Below, piece by piece: positions 16,899 to 25,379 of a DNA stretch of 40,028 nucleotides. Positions within the stretch are counted from its first letter, which is position 1. The number at the start of each line of letters is the position of its first letter. The position numbers and the translations under genes were made by a program. Origin of the DNA: Phocaeicola faecalis (GTDB lineage Bacteria > Bacteroidota > Bacteroidia > Bacteroidales > Bacteroidaceae); assembly GCF_021730445.1 (NCBI RefSeq), contig NZ_JADNRM010000001.1, positions 345,537 through 385,564 on the forward strand. Reading direction: 5' to 3'. The notes below the pieces were generated by a model, which saw only the letters and a program-made list of their open reading frames with translations, searched no databases and was not told where the DNA came from.

Positions 16899-17462
16899 TT
16901 ATTCCTGAACTCTGTGGTAACGCATTATCATTCCCCCATTATCCAAAATCAATGAATCTTTATTAAGTTTCAAAACACTCATCGTATCAGTAGAAGCAAT
17001 CGTCTGACCATTACCTATACTTTCGATACCCATAATCACTTTATCTCCTTCACGTTTCCAACTCTTATACACTAGTGTCGCAGAATTAATTGAGGCGGCT
17101 TTTCCATCTGCACCCAACAAAAAGCCATCTTCTCCATCCATACCATTAATAGGCTTAGTCCATGCACCAACCATCAAATCTGCAACAACAGGTTTTACCT
17201 GCCAACTTTCTGCTACGTTAATACCATCCATCACCTTATAATCAACAATCAACGTATCATTCAAAGCAAAGCTTTCTCCCGTATAACCGGCATCTTTCGC
17301 ATCCAACGTACTTACAAAAACGGTATCATTATCTGCCGTAACCACAGCCACTCCATTCATGGTGGCATCACAAACGATACCGCTTACAGATTTTGTCCCA
17401 GTTTGATTACATGAGGTCATTAGCCCCATCATGGTCAATATTACCACAAAAATCTTCTTCAT
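16899..17462 (-). CDS. Lipocalin-like lipoprotein
   Basis: This 187-residue protein has a lipoprotein signal (MKKIFVVILTMMGLMTSC, Cys18). The rest is beta-rich, with VGAWTKPINGMDGEDGFLL near residue 95 and repeated short strands up to LDNGGMIMRYHRV. This fits the small lipocalin-like domains common in Bacteroides lipoproteins, whose ligands are mostly unknown. It is a single gene convergent with tilS. Function is not known, and the lipocalin call is moderate. Confidence 0.75.
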   Translation of the reverse strand: MKKIFVVILTMMGLMTSCNQTGTKSVSGIVCDATMNGVAVVTADNDTVFVSTLDAKDAGYTGESFALNDTLIVDYKVMDGINVAESWQVKPVVADLMVGAWTKPINGMDGEDGFLLGADGKAASINSATLVYKSWKREGDKVIMGIESIGNGQTIASTDTMSVLKLNKDSLILDNGGMIMRYHRVQE

Positions 17463-17586
17463 TTTATTATTTTTTTATCATAAAACCGTTAATAGTCACT
17501 CGTATCCGCCGTAAAGATATGAACTATTTCCACAAAAGGCGAATAACATAAGCAATCTTTTCATTTTACAAGAACTAAAAGTCTTA

Positions 17587-17594
17587 TACTTTTG
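17587..17594 (+). promoter_or_regulatory. Likely promoter of the glycosyltransferase gene
   Basis: TACTTTTG fits the -7 consensus, with TTTT 19 bp upstream (17564-17567). It predicts a leader of about 65 nt before the ATG at 17666. Confidence 0.45.
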
Positions 17595-17665
17595 TTTATA
17601 AAAGAAGCGATTGAATAAGATAAGCCACCGGATAATATACACAAACTGATAAAAATGACGGCTGT

Positions 17666-18760
17666 ATGAAGATATTATTAATAGGAGAATACTATACTGT
17701 ACATTGGACGCTGGCACAAGCCTTAAGAGACTTGGGCCACAACGTAAATGTATTGTCGAACGATAACCTATGGCCTAGCACGACCGATTATCTTTCAATA
17801 ATGAATAATCCCACTCAAGGGGGAATATTCAAATACACATTCAATTTACTCAAAATACTTCCCCAACTCAGAGGTTACGATGTGGTTCAACTTATCAACC
17901 CATATTTTCTTGAACTAAAAGCAGAATTACTTTTATATATATACCAATACCTCAAAAAATATAATAAAAAGATTTTTTTAGGCGGATTTGGAAATGACTA
18001 TTATTGGACAGTCAACAGCCTAAGCAATGCCTCCATGCGTTATTCAGAGTATTATGTAAACGGAAAATACCGTGATACAATTGACAACAGAATGAATATT
18101 CTGAATTGGATGCATGGCTACAAAGGTAAGTTGAACCGTATCATTGCAAATAATTGCAACGGAATCATTACCGGTATGTATGAATCGTATATTTCCTATA
18201 AAGAGGAGTTTCTCAATAAAACCATTTATATTCCCTACCCCATCCAGCCGGTTCTTCACCCGCAATCTCCGACCGAAAACTTAGATAAGATTAAATTCTA
18301 TATCACAATGGTTCACCACCATGAAGAGCTAAAGGGAAAAGACAAACTCTACAGTGCCTTATACCGGCTGCAATATAAATACTCTTCTGAATGCGAAATC
18401 GTCAAAACCACTTCCACACTTCATGAAGAATACGACAATCTAATGGATGGTTGTGATGTTATGCTCGACCAATTATACTCTTATTCTCCCGGCCATAGTG
18501 CATTGACAGCCATGAGCAAAGGTATCGTAGTGGTAAGCGGCGCTGAAGAAGAACACTATAAACTTTTAGGAGAACCGGAGCTTCGACCTATCATCAATGT
18601 TCGCCCTGAGAATAATGATATATATGAGAAACTAGAGCATTTATTAGAAAATAAAAAACAAATAGCACAATTATCTGCAGATAGTGTACGCTACATCAAG
18701 AAGCATCATGCCCCTATAAAGGTAGCCATGCAATGTTTAGAGTTTTGGGAGAAAAAATAA
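17666..18760 (+). CDS. Glycosyltransferase, GT-B fold (family 4-like)
   Basis: This 364-residue cytoplasmic protein is predicted to transfer a sugar from a nucleotide donor. The N-terminal half starts with a Rossmann strand (MKILLIGEYYTVHWTLAQAL) and contains DVVQLINPYF. The C-terminal half has VHHHEELKGKDKL, DVMLDQLYSYSPGHSALTAM and GIVVVSGAEEE, consistent with the donor-binding side of GT4-type enzymes, with the E-x7-E-like pattern weak. There is no signal peptide. No other envelope-sugar genes are next to it, so the acceptor cannot be inferred. The region is slightly AT-richer than the genes around it. Confidence 0.8.
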   Translation: MKILLIGEYYTVHWTLAQALRDLGHNVNVLSNDNLWPSTTDYLSIMNNPTQGGIFKYTFNLLKILPQLRGYDVVQLINPYFLELKAELLLYIYQYLKKYNKKIFLGGFGNDYYWTVNSLSNASMRYSEYYVNGKYRDTIDNRMNILNWMHGYKGKLNRIIANNCNGIITGMYESYISYKEEFLNKTIYIPYPIQPVLHPQSPTENLDKIKFYITMVHHHEELKGKDKLYSALYRLQYKYSSECEIVKTTSTLHEEYDNLMDGCDVMLDQLYSYSPGHSALTAMSKGIVVVSGAEEEHYKLLGEPELRPIINVRPENNDIYEKLEHLLENKKQIAQLSADSVRYIKKHHAPIKVAMQCLEFWEKK

Positions 18761-18836
18761 TTCCAAATGTTAAATGCTCACTATCAATGCTTTATTATAC
18801 TCACGGAAAAATATATCTAAAAAAAAGCGCAAAAGG

Positions 18837-18868
18837 TTTGCACATCTCGATTTATCCGCTTATCTTTG
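18837..18868 (+). promoter_or_regulatory. tRNA-Ser promoter
   Basis: TTTG (18837-18840), 20-bp spacer, TATCTTTG (18861-18868). Near-consensus; about 35 nt before the tRNA. Confidence 0.75.
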
Positions 18869-18903
18869 CACCGCGTTTGAGAGATAACGCCTCTGAAAAG
18901 GAA

Positions 18904-18990
18904 GGAAGTTTGGGTGAGTGGCTGAAACCACCAGTTTGCTAAACTGACGTACGGGTAACCGTACCGGGGGTTCGAATCCCCCAGCTTCCG
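18904..18990 (+). tRNA. tRNA-Ser(GCT)
   Basis: An 87-nt class II tRNA with a long variable arm (GTACGGGTAACCGTAC). The acceptor GGAAGTT pairs with AGCTTCC (one G-T pair). The anticodon loop TTTGCTAA gives GCT, reading AGC/AGU. The T-loop is TTCGAAT and the discriminator base is G73, as expected for serine. CCA is not encoded. Confidence 0.96.
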
Positions 18991-18993
18991 CAG

Positions 18994-19032
18994 AAAAACG
19001 TCCACTAAACATTGTTTGGTGGACGTTTTCTT
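18994..19032 (+). terminator. Terminator of tRNA-Ser
   Basis: ACGTCCAC (18998-19005) pairs with GTGGACGT (19019-19026). The stem continues inward through TAAAC/GTTTG and outward through AAA/TTT. A T-rich tail follows. Confidence 0.85.
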
Positions 19033-19212
19033 TTCTCCTTTAAGGCATTATAATTAAGTATATCAGGCGACCACTTGATTTGGTACCAACATTGCAACTC
19101 ATGGTTCACGCTTATCACCCACAGAATTTTCGAATTGCTCCGTTTAAACTGCTCCAAAATGGAGTAGTTAAGACTCATTTAAAGAATCAGAAACAAAAAA
19201 AGCTATTTTTAT

Positions 19213-19243
19213 TTTGTAGTTTCAAAACAATCTTCTAAATTTG
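19213..19243 (+). promoter_or_regulatory. tRNA-Glu promoter (exact consensus)
   Basis: TTTG (19213-19216), 19-bp spacer, TAAATTTG (19236-19243): a perfect fit to the Bacteroides promoter. The transcript would start about 30 nt before the tRNA. The rest of 19033-19212 shows one short hairpin (ACTGCTCC...GGAGTAGT) and no gene. Confidence 0.8.
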
Positions 19244-19281
19244 CACCGTCTTAAAGAAAAAGATAATAGGTCTGAAAAAAT

Positions 19282-19354
19282 GGCGGTATCGTCTAGTGGC
19301 CTAGGACGCGGCCCTCTCACGGCTGAAACTCGGGTTCGAGTCCCGGTTCCGCTA
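19282..19354 (+). tRNA. tRNA-Glu(CTC)
   Basis: A 73-nt cloverleaf. The anticodon stem CGGCC/GGCTG closes the loop CTCTCAC, giving anticodon CTC (GAG, Glu). The D-arm is GTCTAGTGG...AGGAC, the T-loop TTCGAGT, the discriminator A73. The acceptor stem GGCGGTA with TTCCGCT has a G-U pair at 1:72 and a T-T mismatch at 6:67, which is unusual. Promoter and terminator are both strong, which suggests that it is expressed. Confidence 0.88.
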
Positions 19355-19359
19355 CTAAA

Positions 19360-19402
19360 GAAGCTAATTAGTTAATAAAAACTAGTTAGCTTCATTTTTT
19401 TA
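19360..19402 (+). terminator. Terminator of tRNA-Glu
   Basis: GAAGCTAATTAGTT (19360-19373) pairs with AACTAGTTAGCTTC (19380-19393) over 14 positions with one mismatch, followed by a T-run. Confidence 0.88.
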
Positions 19403-19573
19403 CCGAAGTTAAAATCGAACAGGATGGGACAACGATTGACACCCGCATATCTGAGAAATTAGCCCATATTCGCTCTCGTTTTGCCGCAAAACGAACCAGT
19501 CCTCGTCAATCATCTAAGTAATGATTATCCTTATAGAGCAAATGTACAGCGTGAGACAACTTATTGCGATTGC
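19403..19573. other. Non-coding stretch before repeat array
   Basis: No supported gene. A small perfect hairpin, CGTTTTG-CCG-CAAAACG, lies at 19477-19493. The remainder shows no recognisable feature. Confidence 0.4.
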
Positions 19574-19661
19574 TTAACCACCACCGTGAGCAGACTTAAC
19601 CACGGTGGTGGTTAAAGTTAGTCACAGTGGTGGTTAGAGTTAACCACGGCCGTGGTTAATA
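19574..19661. repeat. 4 x 22-bp tandem array with CAC-N4-GTG cores (locus 2)
   Basis: Units lie at 19574-19595, 19596-19617, 19618-19639 and 19640-19661. Every unit carries CAC-N4-GTG at unit positions 6-15, and three of four carry TTAAC at the left. Unit 4 holds a perfect 20-bp palindrome, TTAACCACGGCCGTGGTTAA (19640-19659). Unit 1 and unit 2 also form a perfect 15-bp inverted repeat with each other (19574-19588 with 19601-19615). The DNA to either side does not continue the period. It sits between tRNA-Glu and the 3' end of a minus-strand lipoprotein gene. Confidence 0.85.
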
Positions 19662-19889
19662 TACATTTTACTTTCATAAACAAAAGAAGAAAAGGATGCA
19701 TAAACATATTCATAGAGCCCCTGTGTGAAAGCGGCCTTCACACCAAAATACCGATGAACAAAGCTTTCTAATAGGCGCAATGCGTGAAAGCAACTTTTTA
19801 TCAACTTTCTTTGGGGTAAAACAAGCAAAGTCATTCACATGGAAAATCCACTGACACGGCTTCCGTTCCGGATGCTTACTCTTCAAGGC
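19662..19889. other. Non-coding stretch after repeat array
   Basis: No supported gene. It contains a hairpin with stem GTGTGAA/TTCACAC (about 19722-19742) and a second GTGAAAGC motif near 19785. The role is unknown. Confidence 0.4.
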
Positions 19890-20606
19890 TCAATTAACCT
19901 CGTATATCTCGAAGAATGACTCCTTGTCGATGCGCAAAGAAACTTTCTCCGACTCCTTCTGTCCGATAAGATTCACAAAGATATTGAAATACAATTCGCT
20001 GAAGGACAAATTCCAACGATCGTATTGCACATCAAAGGTATACAAACGCTCGGCTGTATTCAAATCAGCAAAAGCCTCATTACTTTTACACAAAAACACG
20101 TCATCCGAAACAGCAGGAGGATAAGGAAGAAAAGACGTGGAAAGCATCATATAAATATAGTCTGTATACCAATGCTCCGTGTAATACCTAAACTCGCCTT
20201 TCAATCTGAATCTTACCCTGTACTTCTTATCCTGACTACCATCCGTAAAGATAGGACGGTGATATTCTTCGGGAAAATTACCATCATAATAAGAATTACT
20301 CATTCCCATCTCCGAGTTGCCTTTTCCCCTAAAACCATCTACGGTAACATCCGATACGGTATTCTTCGGGTCGAACTTAAAGGTCAGTTTACCAATTGTC
20401 TTGTCATAAGGATACATGGCAAGTGTATCCAGCACATACGATTCTAAATTATGACTCTCCGCAATCAGCATCGCATTGCCGGTAGGTTCTTCGCTACCAC
20501 CTTTAATTATATCAACATTATCTAACGGATAATAGATGGAATCTTCCTCTTCGTTACAACTGCAAAAAGACAATGCACACAACAAAAATACAATGAACTT
20601 ATTCAT
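19890..20606 (-). CDS. Hypothetical lipoprotein
   Basis: This 238-residue protein has a short signal and lipobox-like end (MNKFIVFLLCALSFCSC, acidic EEED after the Cys), so it is probably lipid-anchored; the acidic residues after Cys resemble the Bacteroides surface-export signal. The rest is rich in aromatic and charged residues with predicted beta strands (for example GKLTFKFDPKNTVSDVTVDG). I do not recognise the family. It is monocistronic and divergent from pflB, with a TATCTTTG box (20627-20634) about 20 nt before the start codon. Confidence 0.75.
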   Translation of the reverse strand: MNKFIVFLLCALSFCSCNEEEDSIYYPLDNVDIIKGGSEEPTGNAMLIAESHNLESYVLDTLAMYPYDKTIGKLTFKFDPKNTVSDVTVDGFRGKGNSEMGMSNSYYDGNFPEEYHRPIFTDGSQDKKYRVRFRLKGEFRYYTEHWYTDYIYMMLSTSFLPYPPAVSDDVFLCKSNEAFADLNTAERLYTFDVQYDRWNLSFSELYFNIFVNLIGQKESEKVSLRIDKESFFEIYEVN

Positions 20607-20626
20607 GATTTATTATTTTAATATGG

Positions 20627-20634
20627 CAAAGATA
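20627..20634 (-). promoter_or_regulatory. -7 element for the lipoprotein gene
   Basis: Minus-strand TATCTTTG matches the -7 consensus. No clear TTTG is found at -33. Confidence 0.5.
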
Positions 20635-20720
20635 CTAAAAATACATCACTTCATACTTAAAAATCCACAAGTTCATGCATTATACCTATTAATAGTGATG
20701 TTTACTTCACAAAAAAGTAC

Positions 20721-20728
20721 TACCTTTG
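20721..20728 (+). promoter_or_regulatory. -7 element of the pfl operon
   Basis: TACCTTTG lies 31 nt before the pflB ATG. GTTT is 18 bp upstream (20699-20702). Confidence 0.55.
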
Positions 20729-20759
20729 CAGCCCTAAATCTTTTAATGGATATAACAGT

Positions 20760-22988
20760 ATGGAAATGAACAAAGTTTTTAAGGATGGATTGTGGAGTAA
20801 GGAAATCAACGTTTCGGACTTCGTACATACCAACATTACCCCTTACGAGGGCGATGCCTCATTTTTGGCTGGCCCTACAGAGAGAACAAAGAAAGTGTGG
20901 AACGAGTGTCTTAAAGCATTGGAAGAAGAGCGTGCCAACAATGGTGTCCGTTCTCTTGACAATGTGACAGTTTCTACCATCACTTCTCATAAAGCAGGAT
21001 ATATAGACCGTGAAAATGAACTGATTGTCGGACTTCAAACTGATGAACTGCTGCGCCGTGCCATCAAACCCTTCGGTGGTATCAAAGTAGTAGAGAAGGC
21101 CTGTCGTGAAAACGGTGTGGAAGTAGATGAGAAGGTGAAAGATATCTTCTATCATTACCGCAAGACTCACAACGACGGTGTATTCGATGCATATACTGAA
21201 GAAATCCGTTCGTTCCGTTCACTCGGCTTCTTGACCGGGCTGCCTGACAACTACGCACGTGGACGTATCATCGGTGACTATCGCCGTTTGGCTCTTTATG
21301 GCATTGACCGCCTGATTGAAGCCAAGCAAGAAGACCTGCACAATATCGGCAGTCCGATGACTGACGCCCGTATCCGCCTGCGCGAAGAAGTGGCAGAGCA
21401 AATCAAAGCGCTGAAGGAAATCAAAATAATGGGAGAATATTACGGACTGGATTTGAGCCGTCCCGCAACAAACGCACAAGAAGCTGTCCAGTGGGTATAT
21501 ATGGCGTATCTGGCTGCTGTAAAAGAGCAAGATGGCGCAGCTATGTCATTGGGTAACGTATCCTCATTCCTCGATATCTACATTCAATATGATCTTGACA
21601 AAGGCAATATCGACGAGACTTATGCACAGGAACTGATTGACCAATTCGTCATCAAACTGCGCATGGTGCGTCATTTGCGTATGCAATCATATAATGATAT
21701 CTTTGCCGGAGACCCGACATGGGTGACCGAATCCATCGGTGGACGTTTCAATGACGGACGTACTAAAGTTACCAAGACTTCTTTCCGTTTCTTACAGACA
21801 TTATATAATCTCGGCCCTTCTCCCGAACCTAACATGACCGTTCTGTGGAGTCCCGAATTGCCGGAAGGATTCAAAGAATTCTGTGCACAGGTTTCCATTG
21901 ATACTTCTTCCATCCAGTATGAGAACGATACACTGATGCGCGAAGTCCGCAATTGTGATGATTATGGTATCGCCTGCTGTGTGTCTTACCAAGCTATCGG
22001 CAAGCAGATTCAATTCTTCGGTGCGCGTTGCAACTTAGCCAAGGCACTGTTGCTGGCCATCAACGGAGGACGTTGTGAGAACACCGGTACAGTCATGGTA
22101 AAAGACATTCCTGTCCTGACAGGAGATTTGCTGAACTTTGAAGAAGTATGGTCTAACTACAAGAAAGTATTGATGCAAGTTGCACGTGTGTATAATGATG
22201 CCATGAACATCATCCATTATATGCATGACAAGTATTACTACGAGAAAGCTCAAATGGCGTTTATCGATACCGACCCGCGCATTAATCTGGCATACGGTGT
22301 AGCCGGTTTGTCTATTGCCATCGACTCACTGTCGGCCATCAAGTACGGCCGTGTACATGCCAAACGCAATGATATCGGTCTGACCGAAGGTTTTGAGATT
22401 GAAGGTGAATTCCCGTGCTTCGGTAACGATGACGACCGCGTAGACCACTTAGGCGTAGACTTGGTTTACTTCTTCAGTGAAGAATTGAAGAAACATCCGG
22501 TGTACAAGAACGCCCGTCCTACCTTGTCATTGTTGACTATCACGTCCAATGTGATGTATGGCAAGAAAACCGGCGCCACTCCCGACGGACGTGCCAAAGG
22601 TGTTGCCTTCGCTCCGGGTGCCAACCCCATGCACGGACGTGACAAGAATGGTGCCATTGCCTCTCTGAGCTCTGTAGCAAAACTCCGCTACCGCGATGCT
22701 CAAGATGGTATCAGCAACACATTCTCTATCGTTCCGAAGTCACTCGGGGTAGATATGGAAACCCGCATTGAGAACCTGGTGACCATGATGGACGGTTATT
22801 TCACCAAAGGTGCACATCACCTGAATGTAAACGTTCTGAACCGCGAAATGCTGGAAGATGCAATGGAGCATCCCGAAAAGTATCCGCAACTTACCATCCG
22901 TGTGTCAGGCTATGCTGTCAATTTTATCAAACTGAGCCGTGAACACCAGTTGGAAGTTATCAGCCGTTCTTTCCACGAGAGAATGTAA
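20760..22988 (+). CDS. pflB: Formate C-acetyltransferase (pyruvate formate-lyase)
   Basis: This 742-residue glycyl-radical enzyme converts pyruvate and CoA into acetyl-CoA and formate under anaerobic conditions. The catalytic cysteine pair is Cys406-Cys407 (in [10 protein letters not shown]). The radical-bearing glycine is Gly717 in RVSGYAV near the C-terminus. The length fits the family. The first ATG (20760) is used; a second lies two codons later. The activating enzyme follows 73 bp downstream. Formate produced here could feed PurT (38688-39857). The base composition is slightly GC-richer and more uniform than the neighbours, as expected for a highly expressed gene. Confidence 0.97.
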   Translation: MEMNKVFKDGLWSKEINVSDFVHTNITPYEGDASFLAGPTERTKKVWNECLKALEEERANNGVRSLDNVTVSTITSHKAGYIDRENELIVGLQTDELLRRAIKPFGGIKVVEKACRENGVEVDEKVKDIFYHYRKTHNDGVFDAYTEEIRSFRSLGFLTGLPDNYARGRIIGDYRRLALYGIDRLIEAKQEDLHNIGSPMTDARIRLREEVAEQIKALKEIKIMGEYYGLDLSRPATNAQEAVQWVYMAYLAAVKEQDGAAMSLGNVSSFLDIYIQYDLDKGNIDETYAQELIDQFVIKLRMVRHLRMQSYNDIFAGDPTWVTESIGGRFNDGRTKVTKTSFRFLQTLYNLGPSPEPNMTVLWSPELPEGFKEFCAQVSIDTSSIQYENDTLMREVRNCDDYGIACCVSYQAIGKQIQFFGARCNLAKALLLAINGGRCENTGTVMVKDIPVLTGDLLNFEEVWSNYKKVLMQVARVYNDAMNIIHYMHDKYYYEKAQMAFIDTDPRINLAYGVAGLSIAIDSLSAIKYGRVHAKRNDIGLTEGFEIEGEFPCFGNDDDRVDHLGVDLVYFFSEELKKHPVYKNARPTLSLLTITSNVMYGKKTGATPDGRAKGVAFAPGANPMHGRDKNGAIASLSSVAKLRYRDAQDGISNTFSIVPKSLGVDMETRIENLVTMMDGYFTKGAHHLNVNVLNREMLEDAMEHPEKYPQLTIRVSGYAVNFIKLSREHQLEVISRSFHERM

Positions 22989-23013
22989 CATCCATATTAT
23001 AATACATTTATCC

Positions 23014-23040
23014 TAGGGGCGGGCTTTAAACCTGCCCCTA
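23014..23040. repeat. REP-like GC-rich palindrome between pflB and pflA
   Basis: TAGGGGCGGG and CCTGCCCCTA form a 27-bp near-perfect palindrome around TTTAAA. The arm TAGGGGC(A/G)GG is the same as the inner arm of the MITE-like element (8399 and 39948). It lies in the intercistronic gap of the pfl operon, where it could lower downstream expression or stabilise the upstream message. Confidence 0.7.
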
Positions 23041-23061
23041 TAAGCTTAAAGACAAACCATT

Positions 23062-23790
23062 ATGATTAGAGTACATTCCTATGAGTCAATGGGCACATTT
23101 GACGGCCCCGGTTTGCGTTTAGTCGTTTTCCTGCAAGGATGCAACTTCCGTTGCCTGTATTGTGCCAATCCCGATACCATAGATGTAAAAGGTGAAAGTA
23201 CTGAAACACCGGCAGACAAAATTGTCCGTATGGCTGTCAGTCAAAAAGCATTCTTCGGGAAAAAAGGCGGAATCACCTTTAGCGGTGGCGAACCGACCTT
23301 GCAGGCAAAAGCACTGATTCCCCTCTTCAGGCAATTAAAGGAGCAAGGCATTCACATTTGCGTGGATACTAACGGAAGCATTTGGAACGAAGATGTGGAA
23401 GAACTGCTGAAATTGACAGATTTGGTATTGCTGGATATAAAAGAATTCAATCATACCCGCCATTTGCAGCTGACAGAACGCAGCAACGAGCAGACTCTAC
23501 GCACCGCTCAATGGCTGGAACAGAGTGGAAAACCATTTTGGCTACGCTATGTACTGGTACCCGGATACAGTGCTTTCGAGGAAGATATCCGTGCATTGGG
23601 CAACCATCTTAAAGATTACCGAATGATTCAAAGAGTCGAGATATTGCCCTATCACACTCTAGGGGTACATAAATATGAAGCTATGGGGAAAGAGTACCTG
23701 CTCAAGGGGGTAAAAGAGAATACTCCCCAACAGTTGGATACAGCCAAAGCTTTATTTGAAGAGTATTTCAAAAAAGTATATCTAAACTAA
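23062..23790 (+). CDS. pflA: Pyruvate formate-lyase activating enzyme
   Basis: This 242-residue radical-SAM enzyme installs the glycyl radical on PflB. The [4Fe-4S] motif is CNFRCLYC near residue 29, preceded by GTFDGPGLRLVVFLQG, typical of activases. The SAM-binding GGEP motif appears as FSGGEPTLQ. The length matches short PflA forms. It follows pflB on the same strand across a 73-bp gap with a palindrome, so the two are probably one operon. Confidence 0.96.
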   Translation: MIRVHSYESMGTFDGPGLRLVVFLQGCNFRCLYCANPDTIDVKGESTETPADKIVRMAVSQKAFFGKKGGITFSGGEPTLQAKALIPLFRQLKEQGIHICVDTNGSIWNEDVEELLKLTDLVLLDIKEFNHTRHLQLTERSNEQTLRTAQWLEQSGKPFWLRYVLVPGYSAFEEDIRALGNHLKDYRMIQRVEILPYHTLGVHKYEAMGKEYLLKGVKENTPQQLDTAKALFEEYFKKVYLN

Positions 23791-23857
23791 GCCCTGATAA
23801 AACAATAAGAATTAGCATTATTTTTCAAAACAAGTTCTATATGTTCCTTTTTTTGTC

Positions 23858-23865
23858 TATTTTTG
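23858..23865 (+). promoter_or_regulatory. -7 element of the outer-membrane protein gene
   Basis: TATTTTTG fits the consensus and lies 45 nt before the ATG at 23911. The -33 element is weak. Confidence 0.45.
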
Positions 23866-23910
23866 CAGAGCTAAAAACATTTTTTATTAATAACCACTAA
23901 ATAGCACAAA

Positions 23911-24669
23911 ATGAAAAAACTATTATTATTCTGCTTTCTACTATTCATCGGTGCAGAAAGCATGCAGACAGTAGCTCAGGAAAGTAAGGAAACTAAAAAA
24001 GAACAAGGGGTATTCAATTCTATTGCTATAGGCTTAGGTGTAGGTACTACGGGTATCAACATCGATGTAGCAAGCCCGATAGGAAACCATTTTGCCCTGC
24101 GGGGAGAGGTGAACATCATGCCCGGATTCAGCTACAGCGACGATGTCGATGTCAGTGTACTTAACTCAGTCACCGAGCAAGTCTACGCCCCCATCAATGT
24201 GGAAGGTAGCTTGGCACGTACGACAGGAGCCTTACTGCTCAATGTCTATCCGTTTAAATCTTCCAGCTTCTTTGTATGCGGCGGTGCTTACTTTGGCGGT
24301 GCAAAATTCATAAAGATAGAAGGACACAGCGATGAACTTCAACAACTGGTCACTGAAGGTAAAGAAGCAGGTATCGAAATCGGTGATTATTTTATCCCTG
24401 TAGACAAGAACGGAAATGTAAACGGAGGATTAAAAGTAAATTCATTCCGTCCTTATTTGGGTCTTGGATTTGGTCGTGCAGTACCCAAAAAGCGCATCGG
24501 CTTCATGTTCGAATTGGGCGTACAGTTCCACGGTACTCCTAAAGTTTATGCAGACAATGCCGATCTCACCGCCATTAATGCAGTGGCAGACAATGAATTC
24601 TCGGATATTATCGACAAACTGACTGTATATCCGGTACTTAAATTCCGTTTGAGTGGAAGAATCTTCTAA
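23911..24669 (+). CDS. Outer-membrane beta-barrel protein
   Basis: This 252-residue protein has a signal peptide (MKKLLLFCFLLFIGAESMQTVAQ). Alternating amphipathic strands follow (for example FNSIAIGLGVGTTGINIDV, FFVCGGAYFGGAKFIKIEG, FRPYLGLGFGRAVP). It ends with a strand closing in an aromatic residue (VLKFRLSGRIF), as is typical for barrel insertion by the BAM complex. It is probably a small 8- to 10-stranded barrel. The substrate or role is unknown. It is monocistronic, with its own -7 box and a strong terminator. Confidence 0.8.
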   Translation: MKKLLLFCFLLFIGAESMQTVAQESKETKKEQGVFNSIAIGLGVGTTGINIDVASPIGNHFALRGEVNIMPGFSYSDDVDVSVLNSVTEQVYAPINVEGSLARTTGALLLNVYPFKSSSFFVCGGAYFGGAKFIKIEGHSDELQQLVTEGKEAGIEIGDYFIPVDKNGNVNGGLKVNSFRPYLGLGFGRAVPKKRIGFMFELGVQFHGTPKVYADNADLTAINAVADNEFSDIIDKLTVYPVLKFRLSGRIF

Positions 24670-24695
24670 AAGCTGAAGAATCTATTTACCCATAA

Positions 24696-24749
24696 AAGAG
24701 GTGCACCTGAAGTTATCGGCTTTTCAAGCAAACTTTCGGTGCACCTCTT
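24696..24749. terminator. Bidirectional terminator between the barrel gene and lutC
   Basis: A perfect 12-bp stem (AAGAGGTGCACC, 24696-24707, with GGTGCACCTCTT, 24738-24749), extended inward by several more pairs. It is T-rich on the plus side (CCTTTATT) and TTTTA on the minus side. It lies between convergent genes. Confidence 0.8.
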
Positions 24750-24785
24750 CCTTTATTCCATACTCTTTCCCCACAGTATCCAATC

Positions 24786-25373
24786 TTATTTGATTATCAC
24801 CATCACATCTCGTGCACCGTGAGCTCCCATGACCAGTGCCTGCTCAATATCAGCGGTCTTCGACGGACCGGATATATAAGTGCCAAAACCATATTCTCCG
24901 GTATGTATGCACTTATATGCTTCGTGCATATTATTCACAATTCTCCCTTTATCAAGCAGAATCACCAGCTTCTCAGCAATGAAATAAACAGCACGTTGCT
25001 TGACATCCTGTTCTATCCAAACGGCACCATTCTCCGCCACCCCAATCTTTCCGTCCACAATCGCCAAATCCGTGCCGTTCAGTTCGGCAGGGTCTTCCAT
25101 ATTATCAGGATTGAAAGTAGCACATGTAATACCATCCAGATTGGAAGCAATACGTTTGGCATCGGGATAAGACTTCCTAATCAGTTCGTTTATATCCTGT
25201 CCTTCCTCTAAAAAAACAGCCTCTCCCCCCACCTGTTTCATTATAAAATAAAACTGCTCTACCACATTAGGATAAGTCAATGCATGCTCTTCCAATGGCT
25301 TCAAATCAGGCTTCTCATATTTCACATGTGTAGCACGACGGATGCTCTGCAATATATCTTCTCTACTACTCAT
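24786..25373 (-). CDS. lutC: Lactate utilization protein C (LUD domain)
   Basis: This 195-residue protein of the LUD (LutB/LutC) family is a component of the LutABC L-lactate oxidation complex. The C-terminal part carries GTYISGPSKTADIEQALVMG followed by GARDVMV, characteristic of LutC. GVAENGAVWIEQD near the middle is also typical. It is the last gene of the operon, 6 bp after lutB. Confidence 0.93.
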   Translation of the reverse strand: MSSREDILQSIRRATHVKYEKPDLKPLEEHALTYPNVVEQFYFIMKQVGGEAVFLEEGQDINELIRKSYPDAKRIASNLDGITCATFNPDNMEDPAELNGTDLAIVDGKIGVAENGAVWIEQDVKQRAVYFIAEKLVILLDKGRIVNNMHEAYKCIHTGEYGFGTYISGPSKTADIEQALVMGAHGARDVMVIIK

Positions 25374-25379
25374 AATATT

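Noticed and set aside
19640..19834. A minus-strand frame of 64 codons next to the 22-bp array
   Set aside because: Low-complexity composition, starts in the repeat, no promoter or ribosome site; it is a chance frame in non-coding DNA.
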